From: an uncultured bacterium
GTDB lineage: Bacteria; Bacteroidota; Bacteroidia; Chitinophagales; Chitinophagaceae
Direction of reading: 5' to 3'
DNA length: 35,879 nt
Assembly (NCBI GenBank): GCA_903957405.1
Contig: CAJBPC010000003.1
Location: forward strand, 1 to 35,879
Shown here: piece after piece, positions 23,543 through 31,157 of the stretch
Layout: every line of letters begins with the position of its first letter
Numbering within the stretch: the first letter of the stretch is position 1
Program-made: the position numbers and the translations under genes
Notes under the pieces: model-generated
Told to the model about the DNA's origin: nothing
Database searches by the model: none
What the model saw: the letters and a program-made list of their open reading frames with translations, nothing else

Positions 23543-25672
23543 ATGAAAATTAAAATCCGCTCCGCACTTCCCATCGCTTTTAGGTGGGCATTTGCAATCC
23601 TGATGACATGGTTCGCCGATGGAAACCTACAGGGCCAATCTGTCAACGATCTCGAGACCATCAGAAAAAGGATCATCGCCGACCAGCTTGCGCCATCAGC
23701 GGGCAAGGTGGAAGCCATGCAGTATGCGTCCTCCCAGCTTCCAGACGGGAGCTGGGCCGACATCAACTATACCGACACCTCACGCACCGGCTTCCAGCAT
23801 CGTTTTCACTTGGATCGGATGCTGTATCTATCCCGTGCATTCAGAAAGCCCGGCTCCCCGCTGTATGGCGACCCCGCCGTCAGGAAGGCTGCCATGCAGG
23901 CATTGGACCACTGGATCGCAAAGGATTACCAGTGCCAGAACTGGTGGTGGAATGAGATGGGGACACCCGGTTCGATGATCAACACCTTGCTGATATTGGA
24001 CGAGGAACTCTCACCGGCACAACGGAAAGGAGGGCTTAAGATCGCTGCAGGAGCGCGTTTCGACGGCTTCGGCGCAAGGCCGGGAGGCGACCTGATACAG
24101 ATCGCGGGCATGATCGGAAAACAGGCGCTGTTCAAGCGCGACATCGCACTGTTCGACAGCGTCGTGAAAATCATGACAAAAGAGATCAAAGTGTCGGAAG
24201 GAAGGGGTTTGCAGGCCGACATGAGCTTTCACCACAGGACGGACAACGTCATCTCGACCCTTACTTACGGTACCGGCTACGCGCAGACATTCGCATACTG
24301 GGCCTCCAGGATCGCGGGCACGGGATTCTCGTTCCCGGAAGCTTCGACAAAGCTCCTGACCGACTACTATCTGGATGGCATTTCAAAGTCGATGGCATTC
24401 GGGAAATACCCCGATGTCGGTGCCCGAAACCGCGACATGAGCCGAAGGAATGAGGAACACAAAGCATCCTCGGAAACCCCCGCCAACCTTGCCAGGGTGT
24501 CATCCTACCGGAAAAAAGAACTCGAAGAGCTGGTGCGCATCCGAAAAAACGAGCTGAAACCCGACCTGTCATGGAGCCGATTTTTCTGGCATTCGGAATA
24601 TTACACGCACCAGCGCCCGGGATGGTTCGCATCCGTCCGCATGCATTCATCCCGCCAGTACAGCATGGAATCTCCCCATAATGAGGAAGGTTTGCTTCAC
24701 CATCACTTCGCGGATGGATCCAACTTCGTGAGTATGTCGGGAAATGAATATGACGGCATCTTCCCGGTATGGGACTGGCAGAAGATCCCGGGCGCCACCA
24801 TCGTCCAAAAGCCTGCACTGCCTCACTGGAAAGAGATCGCGAAAAAAGGGCTTTCTGATTTTGTGGGCGGTGTCACGAACGGAAGGATCGGAGCGGCAGC
24901 GGAGGATTTCAAGAGTCCTCATGACCCATTGTCTGCACGCAAGGCATGGTTCTTTTTTGAAGATGAGTACGTGTGCCTCGGTGCAGGCATCCGATCCGAT
25001 GCGGCGTATCCGGTATCCACCACCATCGACCAGCGCAACCTTGTCGGGGATGTTCAGATCATAACGGGAAAGGCTAACCTAAAACTGGAAAAAGGCGTGT
25101 CGTCCATGAGGCGCGTGACAGGCATCACCCATAACGGCATCGCCTATGTGTTTCCGGTGATGACCGGCGTACAGGTCAGTGCCGCCATGGCGAAGGGGAA
25201 CTGGCGCAGGATCAACCACCAGGACTGGGCGACGGAAGAAACCGTGGAGAAGGAAGTGTTCACCCTTCGAATAGACCACGGCATCAAGCCGGCGTCTGCA
25301 GTTTATGCGTACATGGTCGTACCGGGTGCAAAGGCGGGGGTAGCACAAAGCTTCAGTGGCCGCAGGCTGCGCATCCTGTCGAACACGCCCTCCCTGCAAG
25401 CCGTTCGGCATGACGGGAAAGGCATTGTCCAGGCGGTGTTCTACAGCCCCGGAACAGTGACGATCGCACCGGGAATGACGCTTACGGTGAGTGGCCCTTG
25501 CATGCTGATGGTGGAAATGGAAGGTGTGAATCTGCGCAGGATGACCGTTTCCGATCCCTCCAGAAAACAGAGATCGCTAACCGTCGAGGTCACCGCACAG
25601 GATACAGTACCCCGCACCGTTAGCCTTCCTGAAGGGATCATGGCAGGCAGCAGCGTGGATGTGTCGCTCTGA
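23543..25672 (+). CDS. Polysaccharide lyase family 8 (chondroitin AC/hyaluronate/xanthan lyase type)
   Basis: The 709-residue product has a signal peptide (to about LQGQ) and the complete PL8 layout: alpha/alpha barrel, then super-sandwich and C-terminal domains. NWWWNEMGTPGSMINTLLIL (133-152) is the aromatic-patch motif. SFHHRTDNV with TYGTGY (228-246) supplies the candidate catalytic His231 and Tyr242. GARNRDMSRR (293-302) supplies the arginines. EYDGIFPVWDWQKIPGAT and KAWFFFEDEYVCLGAGI match the sandwich domain of Pedobacter chondroitinase AC as I recall it. The loop that holds the catalytic Asn in that enzyme (GANKSD) reads GARPGGDL here (177-184). It is last of the plus-strand genes and ends 4 nt from the opposing lyase gene. 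Confidence 0.9.
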   Translation: MKIKIRSALPIAFRWAFAILMTWFADGNLQGQSVNDLETIRKRIIADQLAPSAGKVEAMQYASSQLPDGSWADINYTDTSRTGFQHRFHLDRMLYLSRAFRKPGSPLYGDPAVRKAAMQALDHWIAKDYQCQNWWWNEMGTPGSMINTLLILDEELSPAQRKGGLKIAAGARFDGFGARPGGDLIQIAGMIGKQALFKRDIALFDSVVKIMTKEIKVSEGRGLQADMSFHHRTDNVISTLTYGTGYAQTFAYWASRIAGTGFSFPEASTKLLTDYYLDGISKSMAFGKYPDVGARNRDMSRRNEEHKASSETPANLARVSSYRKKELEELVRIRKNELKPDLSWSRFFWHSEYYTHQRPGWFASVRMHSSRQYSMESPHNEEGLLHHHFADGSNFVSMSGNEYDGIFPVWDWQKIPGATIVQKPALPHWKEIAKKGLSDFVGGVTNGRIGAAAEDFKSPHDPLSARKAWFFFEDEYVCLGAGIRSDAAYPVSTTIDQRNLVGDVQIITGKANLKLEKGVSSMRRVTGITHNGIAYVFPVMTGVQVSAAMAKGNWRRINHQDWATEETVEKEVFTLRIDHGIKPASAVYAYMVVPGAKAGVAQSFSGRRLRILSNTPSLQAVRHDGKGIVQAVFYSPGTVTIAPGMTLTVSGPCMLMVEMEGVNLRRMTVSDPSRKQRSLTVEVTAQDTVPRTVSLPEGIMAGSSVDVSL

Positions 25673-25676
25673 GGTG

Positions 25677-27752
25677 CTATTGCATGATGATCGTCTTGTC
25701 CCTACCGATTTTTTCCTGGGCCTCCTGATTGCCGTTCCCTGCATATGCGTTGTTGCTTACGGACAGGTTGGTTGTCGCATGGGATTCGACACCGTATCCC
25801 GTATTGAACCTTATGACATTGTCATGGACTTTGACGTGCATTGACCCGCGGTGCAGGAATTCCATCATCACCCCGCTGCGGTCGTTTGCCTCTATGAGGT
25901 TTCTGGAAGCACTGATGTTCCGGCTTTCGGAAACCAGCAGACCGAAGTATCCGTTGCGGGCGATCTCGCAGTCTGTCACGGATGCGGTGTCGCAATGGTC
26001 AAGGGCAACGCCGCAGCCATAGGGAGATGTCACCAGCCGGCATCCGCTGACAAGGATATTCCTGACATGTCGGAGCAGCAGGTTATGCTGCAGTCTCGGG
26101 CCGGGGACGATGCTGCTCCCATTCTCACTGAAATCGCATCGATCGATCCTGACATGTTCCGCACCCGCGATATGTACCCCGTCGAAAGTGGCATTCCTGA
26201 CCGTCAGGTTGATGAGTGCGATGTTCTTCATCTGACCTTCGCGCAGGGCACGGAAGAGGATGCCTCCCCGATTGTAGCCGCTCTTGAAAGAGCGGTTCGT
26301 ATTCGGATCTGATCCCGGGTCGGTGCGGTTGGAAACCTCGATCACCAGGTCGCGGATGGTCACATCGTGCATGTCGATGTCAGCATTCACCATCGCTTCC
26401 CTCATACCAGAGGCAGGATCGAGGTGCAGGATCGTGTGAATCCCTTCGCCCCTGATCGTGATGCCGGATGGTATTTTCAATGTTTGAGGGAACGTGTGGA
26501 TGCCATTTTTCAAGACTAAAGAAAGACCTTTTCCGGAGAGCGCGTCGAGTGCCTGCTGGATGGATTGCCCGGGTTCCAAAATGACCGAGCCTGCGGGGAT
26601 TTCCATGTCCGATGGGACTGTTGTCGCACCGCTTATGTATGCGGTTTTAGAAGGCTTGGGAGCCCCCTTATTGGCCATTGGGGATGAGAATGACGCACGG
26701 ACTGCTGTCAGTACGCTCCGGCCGGCTTTCTGCCTCAATGAATCTGCTGCACGTTTCGTCCATGGCATCTCCACCCCTTTGGCGGCATAATGCCGATAGA
26801 CGTATTCATAATTATCCCGAAGCCGTTTTTCCCGTTCAGATATCGTGCAATAGCAATGCGGGTTTTCGCCGAAAAGGAAGCGAGCGGTGTATTCAAAGCC
26901 CAGGGCGATGCGGTCGTCACCGATGGAAAAGAGATCCACTCCTTGCGTGAAAGCGATGCGGGCCGCCCCGGAGAATTCATCCAGTCCCAGCTGCACATGG
27001 CCCTGATCGCGAGGACTCTCCTGACACTGTCCGTTTGGGTAGATGTACTTGAAGATGCCGCCATTGACGGGTGCATGCAGGAAATTATCGACGGCATTGC
27101 TGAATATTTCACGGTTATCGGTGAAGATGCCGATGGCGAGTAAGGAATGGATGATGGCACCATTCCAGTTGCCATTCGCCGTAGGGAAATATTGCCGGAG
27201 CAGGGGATAATGGACTGTCATCAGCATGTGGCTGAAAGCATCGATGGATGCTGGTTTCCAGCCGGCATCGGTGTAGCGCAGGATCTCTGCGGCATTGCAG
27301 AAAAGATAGCCTGTCAGTCCGGCCAGAAGTTTCGCATCGTTGTAGTCAAAATCCCATATCCTTGATGACCATGCGTTGATGATACCAATGGACTTGTCCG
27401 CATAGCGGCGCTCCCCCGTCAGGTACCACATGAGTGCGCAATCGTACGCCATCCGCGCACCATTCATGAGGTCCTCCCCTCCGATATTGGGTTTGGCGTA
27501 TGGACCGCGCAGGACATGGGTGTGCGGTCTGATGGTAAATTCCTTGTCGGCAGATTCCTTCATCCTTTGGAACGCAGCCTTGTAGGGTTCACGACCTTCT
27601 GCGACAAATCTTTTCATCTCGGCAAGGTCTTTGGCAGACTGGTCGATACCGGGATGCAGGAAACCCTGCCCCTTAAGGGTAAGGGCGTTGAAAGTCATGA
27701 TCATCATCAGGATGACTGAAAATACTGAGGGAAGAATTGATCGCTTCATCAT
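25677..27752 (-). CDS. Alginate-lyase-type domain fused to right-handed beta-helix
   Basis: The 691-residue product (ATG 27752) has a signal peptide (MMKRSILPSVFSVILMMIM) and an N-terminal alpha/alpha domain of the alginate lyase family (PF05426). The domain shows GEDLMNGARMAYDCALMWYL, GNWNGAIIHSLLAIGIF (194-210) and YPNGQCQESPRDQGHVQLGL. A linker is followed by a C-terminal parallel beta-helix (about 385-691) starting VILEPGQSIQQALDAL, with repeated turns such as NIALINLTVRNATFDGVHIA and NILVSGCRLVTSPYGCGVAL. The frame extends to ATG 27794, but that codon lies in the loop of a terminator-like hairpin. The domain pair suggests two lyase or epimerase activities in one secreted protein. It is last of the minus-strand arm. 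Confidence 0.85.
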   Translation of the reverse strand: MMKRSILPSVFSVILMMIMTFNALTLKGQGFLHPGIDQSAKDLAEMKRFVAEGREPYKAAFQRMKESADKEFTIRPHTHVLRGPYAKPNIGGEDLMNGARMAYDCALMWYLTGERRYADKSIGIINAWSSRIWDFDYNDAKLLAGLTGYLFCNAAEILRYTDAGWKPASIDAFSHMLMTVHYPLLRQYFPTANGNWNGAIIHSLLAIGIFTDNREIFSNAVDNFLHAPVNGGIFKYIYPNGQCQESPRDQGHVQLGLDEFSGAARIAFTQGVDLFSIGDDRIALGFEYTARFLFGENPHCYCTISEREKRLRDNYEYVYRHYAAKGVEMPWTKRAADSLRQKAGRSVLTAVRASFSSPMANKGAPKPSKTAYISGATTVPSDMEIPAGSVILEPGQSIQQALDALSGKGLSLVLKNGIHTFPQTLKIPSGITIRGEGIHTILHLDPASGMREAMVNADIDMHDVTIRDLVIEVSNRTDPGSDPNTNRSFKSGYNRGGILFRALREGQMKNIALINLTVRNATFDGVHIAGAEHVRIDRCDFSENGSSIVPGPRLQHNLLLRHVRNILVSGCRLVTSPYGCGVALDHCDTASVTDCEIARNGYFGLLVSESRNISASRNLIEANDRSGVMMEFLHRGSMHVKVHDNVIRFNTGYGVESHATTNLSVSNNAYAGNGNQEAQEKIGRDKTIIMQ

Positions 27753-27780
27753 GTGTCGGATGCTGGGGTTAGGAAAACGA

Positions 27781-27815
27781 AAAAGGTCATGCATCCATCA
27801 GACACATGACCTTTT
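27781..27815 (-). terminator. Terminator between the lipoprotein gene and the lyase/beta-helix gene
   Basis: On the minus strand, AAAAGGTCATG pairs perfectly with CATGACCTTTT (27805-27815 and 27781-27791) around a 13-nt loop and continues TCGTTTTCC. It sits 25 nt after the stop of the lipoprotein gene. It would end or attenuate the SusCD transcript and argues against the upstream start at 27794 for the next gene. Confidence 0.8.
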
Positions 27816-27839
27816 CCACTGATGCTTTGGGGTCGATCG

Positions 27840-28832
27840 CTATTTTGTGGTCATGTTATACCGGAGCATGCTGACGACCGCACTGCCGTTCACATTGACC
27901 GAGTTGATAAACACATAGGCCCTGAATTTCTTGTCGGCTGTTTCCACCCAAACACCAGCCTCTGCCCTCAATCCGGTGGCGAAATTGGAAGCGGTGGTGA
28001 GATCCACCTGCTGGAAGTCTTTGTCATCCACGTATATCCCGAATTGCAGACCCGCGAGGTTTCTATCCTGCAGGTTCCAAACTTTAAGAATCTTGCTGTT
28101 GTTGGATACGCCGGCCGGGAGTGTGACACCCGGGAGGTATGCAGGATCGGCGGCTGGGGCCACAAGACCGTGGGTGAATGCGACCGGTGTGGTTCTGTAG
28201 AGGTAAACCAGGTCGATGTTTGCAGCATTCGAAGCGGCGCTGGCGGCATTGTACACCGCCATGTCAGCGATGGAGATGAAGGCCATGTTGTTGTTCGAAA
28301 CGGCAAGGCCCTTTTTGATCTCCATCTTGGAAACGTCATAAGGGCCCATTTTATAGGTCGCGGTTTTGCCGTCAGAGCCAGTTGCGGTGAAAGTGAAGGA
28401 CACCTGTTTGCCCATGGCTTCCTGAGGGACGATGTAGAAATATCGCAGGGAAGCCGCATTCGTATCTACGCTGAAGGTCACTTTCGTACTGTTCCCTGTG
28501 GTTACCGACGGACTACCGACCGTCACAGGCACGTCCACACCGCTGGTGTTGGTGTAGTAGGACCGGTGTTCGAGGTAAGTCCCAGTAGCGCCAGGGATGG
28601 ATGCCTGCACTTCAGCGGAGGCGATCTTGCCGATGGATTTCGGGATGGCCATTGCATAGACGAACTCTATCGGGAGGGATACGATATTCGGCCCCAGCGT
28701 CCGTTTGATGCCATCGCTGGTGATGGTTGATATGGGATCGGGGATCTTGTATTCATCCTTCTCACAGGATGCGAACAGTCCTGCCATCAGCAAACCTGCC
28801 ATATATGTTCTGCACTTGATAATATTGAGCAT
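27840..28832 (-). CDS. Surface lipoprotein of the polysaccharide locus (DUF4466-like)
   Basis: The 330-residue product has a lipoprotein signal peptide (TYMAGLLMAGLFASC) and a beta-rich body with stretches such as DGIKRTLGPNIVSLPIEFVY, GTYLEHRSYYTNTSGVDVPV and AGVWVETADKKFRAYVFINS. From memory this resembles the DUF4466 proteins of Bacteroides polysaccharide loci, but the assignment needs a profile search. Its place after SusC, SusD and another lipoprotein suggests a cell-surface glycan-binding protein. No catalytic motif is seen. It is followed by a terminator. Confidence 0.75.
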   Translation of the reverse strand: MLNIIKCRTYMAGLLMAGLFASCEKDEYKIPDPISTITSDGIKRTLGPNIVSLPIEFVYAMAIPKSIGKIASAEVQASIPGATGTYLEHRSYYTNTSGVDVPVTVGSPSVTTGNSTKVTFSVDTNAASLRYFYIVPQEAMGKQVSFTFTATGSDGKTATYKMGPYDVSKMEIKKGLAVSNNNMAFISIADMAVYNAASAASNAANIDLVYLYRTTPVAFTHGLVAPAADPAYLPGVTLPAGVSNNSKILKVWNLQDRNLAGLQFGIYVDDKDFQQVDLTTASNFATGLRAEAGVWVETADKKFRAYVFINSVNVNGSAVVSMLRYNMTTK

Positions 28833-28853
28833 CTTTTTGACTTTGATGGGTGA

Positions 28854-29258
28854 TTATTGGACCTTGACAATGATCTTGTAGGCCTTTCTGACCTTTCTGT
28901 TTCCGGAGACGACGGTGTATGTCTTTGGATTTGCCAGATCGGAGAAGTCTACCTTCCCGACGATCTTAGGATCCAGCTTGCAATCCGAGGCAAGGGTGAA
29001 CTGAGGGTAGAGGTTTTTAAGATCGGTGCCGAAATTCACGGTCACGTCGATGGTCTGAGCCACCGTATCGATGATCGGCACCCCGTTGCGTACGGTTATG
29101 AAATCCGTTCCCAGCAACTCGAAGTTGCTGACGAAGCATTCCGCCCTTGTGGTGATCAGCAATCCATCCTCATCGACCGGAAGGTCTTTTTTGCATGCAG
29201 AGGCAAATGCTGCCAGCAGCAAGATTGCATAGAGTATGGTATTTTTAATACTTTTCAT
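28854..29258 (-). CDS. Small surface lipoprotein, DUF5018-like
   Basis: The 134-residue product has a lipoprotein signal peptide (ILYAILLLAAFASAC) and a single Ig-like beta domain with DVTVNFGTDLKNLYPQFTLA and ending YTVVSGNRKVRKAYKIIVK. This pattern recalls the N-terminal domain of DUF5018-type proteins, which usually sit just after SusD. It lies 28 nt after SusD and 21 nt before the next lipoprotein gene, in the same transcript. A spacer or accessory role in surface glycan binding is inferred. Confidence 0.7.
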   Translation of the reverse strand: MKSIKNTILYAILLLAAFASACKKDLPVDEDGLLITTRAECFVSNFELLGTDFITVRNGVPIIDTVAQTIDVTVNFGTDLKNLYPQFTLASDCKLDPKIVGKVDFSDLANPKTYTVVSGNRKVRKAYKIIVKVQ

Positions 29259-29286
29259 GTCAGTTGATTTTTTTAGGTATTACGGT

Positions 29287-31146
29287 TTAGCGCCAGGGGA
29301 TGTTTTGTGTCAGATTCGGGTTTCTGTCCCTTTCCGTTGGCGGGATCCTGAAGATGTAGTTCTGCTGGTACACCCTGTCGATCGTGTTTTGATAATACCG
29401 TTGTTGTTGTGCGCCCCATGTATCGATCCTCCATACGCCAACGCCTCCGGGAGGTCCCCATGTCTTTTCAATGGCCCTCCACCTGCGAAGGTCAAAACCG
29501 CGATGTCCTTCAGCGACGAGTTCGATGATGCGTTCTTGCTCTATGGCGTCAAAGAAGGCCTGTTTGCTGGCGAATTTATCCGCTTTCAGCGCCGGGAGGT
29601 TGCCCCTGGCGCGTATTTTATTCAGTCCGGCGACAGCATCCGCCAGCGGGCCGCTTACTTCGTTGCTGGCTTCGGCGTACATGAGGAATACATCTGCCAG
29701 GCGCATGACAGGCCAGGCGAAATCCCCTTCTGAACGTCCGAGTCCTTCATAGTTGCGGACAAATTTCCGGAAAATGTACCCGGAATTGGATCCATCCGTA
29801 TTGTACGAGATATATTTCACCCCGCCGATGGTGACGTTGGCTGCCCATGTCCGGTAGATGAACGGGGAGAAGCCTGTGGACTTCAGTGCGGTGAGTCCGA
29901 TGCACATCTCATAATCCCACAAGATGGAGGCCTTCATCCGGTAGTCACGGTTGGCGTAGGAGTTGGGGTTCACCGCGGAGTTGAGCGTTGTGCGTGCAGC
30001 AGCATTTGTCGTCGGATTCAATGGTATCAGCTTGGGGGCGAATTCGCCCGTTGTCGTCAGCTGATAGCGGTCGGCAATCTCATAGCGGGGTGAGGCCCAT
30101 GCTTGAGAGCCTTCGATGGTACGACCTGAGAAGTCCCGCATCAGCTCCTCGCCCTGTGATGGGTTGGTGGGGGTGCCTGAGTGGTTGAAAGCCATGATGA
30201 CTTCGGGATTGCCATTCGCCTTCGGTGTGAAGAGTTCGAAATAGTTCGGCAGGATGTCTGCTTTTCCGAGGGCGTCTATCTGACCCGGATCACCATTTTT
30301 ATAGAGGGTGAGACCGAAATCGTTCATCACGGATTTGAAATCGGCTGCGGACGCTGCGAAGGCCGTCTGTGCCTCACCTGAATTCTGCTGGAAGCCTTCG
30401 AGCTCAGGCCATCCGTTCTTCTTCCAGCTGCCCCAGTAGAGGTTTAGTTTTCCGCGGAATGCGAGGGCTGCGGGCTTGGCGGCACGCCCTACTCCTACCG
30501 CTTTAGCCGGCAGCTTTGCCACGGCGTAGTCGAAGTCGGCCATGATGGAGTCCTTCACCTGGCCGATCGGCAAGCGGGTGAGCTGGGTCACTTCACTGTT
30601 GTCGTATATGATCTTCCCGATATAGGGCACGTCACCCCACATGGAGATCAGCCTGAAGTAGGTCATTCCGCGCAGCAGCCTGGCCTCCGCAATGATCGTC
30701 TCGAGGTTGGCCAGGGATGCACCCGATGCATTGGGCAGCATCTTCAGCGTGATGTTCTCGATCACATAGTTCGCACGGTGTACCGATCCGTAGAGGTACT
30801 GGAAATACTTGTCGAAGCTTGCACCATAACCGGAAGGGTCATAGTTGCCGCCCTGATAGGCATCGCCCCTGAGGATGCTACCGCTCGTGGCGCTGGTGCC
30901 TCTGACGCGGGTGTATTCAGACTGCCCTTCGAAGTAGTAGTCACGGTCGAAGACCGCCCTGGCAGATGCGTAAGCCGACATCAGCGCAATGGTAGCATCC
31001 GCTTCCGTCTTCCAGAATACCGAGGCATCCAGCAAGCCGGTGGGTGTCTGATCAAGCAGCTCTTTCTTGCAGGAGACATGCATCAGCATGATCACGCCGA
31101 GAAAAAGGGTCGTGTATCTTTTCATATCGTTCATCGGAAATTTCAT
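29287..31146 (-). CDS. SusD/RagB family outer-membrane glycan-binding lipoprotein
   Basis: The 619-residue product is a SusD-type lid protein that captures oligosaccharides and delivers them to SusC. It has a lipoprotein signal (FLGVIMLMHVSC) followed by KKELLDQTPTGLLDASVFW, the usual SusD opening. Tetratricopeptide-like helices include HRANYVIENI and RLLRGMTYFRLISMWGDVPY. The C-terminal part has VMRLADVFLMYAEASNEVSG, NKIRARGNLPAL and EGHRGFDLRRWRAI, all diagnostic of PF07980/PF14322. Alternative starts are ATGs at 31134 and 31125. It begins 11 nt after the SusC stop. Confidence 0.95.
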   Translation of the reverse strand: MKFPMNDMKRYTTLFLGVIMLMHVSCKKELLDQTPTGLLDASVFWKTEADATIALMSAYASARAVFDRDYYFEGQSEYTRVRGTSATSGSILRGDAYQGGNYDPSGYGASFDKYFQYLYGSVHRANYVIENITLKMLPNASGASLANLETIIAEARLLRGMTYFRLISMWGDVPYIGKIIYDNSEVTQLTRLPIGQVKDSIMADFDYAVAKLPAKAVGVGRAAKPAALAFRGKLNLYWGSWKKNGWPELEGFQQNSGEAQTAFAASAADFKSVMNDFGLTLYKNGDPGQIDALGKADILPNYFELFTPKANGNPEVIMAFNHSGTPTNPSQGEELMRDFSGRTIEGSQAWASPRYEIADRYQLTTTGEFAPKLIPLNPTTNAAARTTLNSAVNPNSYANRDYRMKASILWDYEMCIGLTALKSTGFSPFIYRTWAANVTIGGVKYISYNTDGSNSGYIFRKFVRNYEGLGRSEGDFAWPVMRLADVFLMYAEASNEVSGPLADAVAGLNKIRARGNLPALKADKFASKQAFFDAIEQERIIELVAEGHRGFDLRRWRAIEKTWGPPGGVGVWRIDTWGAQQQRYYQNTIDRVYQQNYIFRIPPTERDRNPNLTQNIPWR

Positions 31147-31157
31147 TGTTGCAGGGT

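Noticed and set aside
27753-27794. Upstream start of the lyase/beta-helix gene at 27794
   Set aside because: The codon lies in the loop of a terminator hairpin; tandem ATGs at 27752 and 27749 lead directly into a signal peptide.
27822-28730. Plus-strand 302-codon frame opposite the DUF4466-like lipoprotein gene
   Set aside because: It is the antisense of a gene with a clear signal peptide and operon position; its own product is rich in His, Arg and Gly with no domain.
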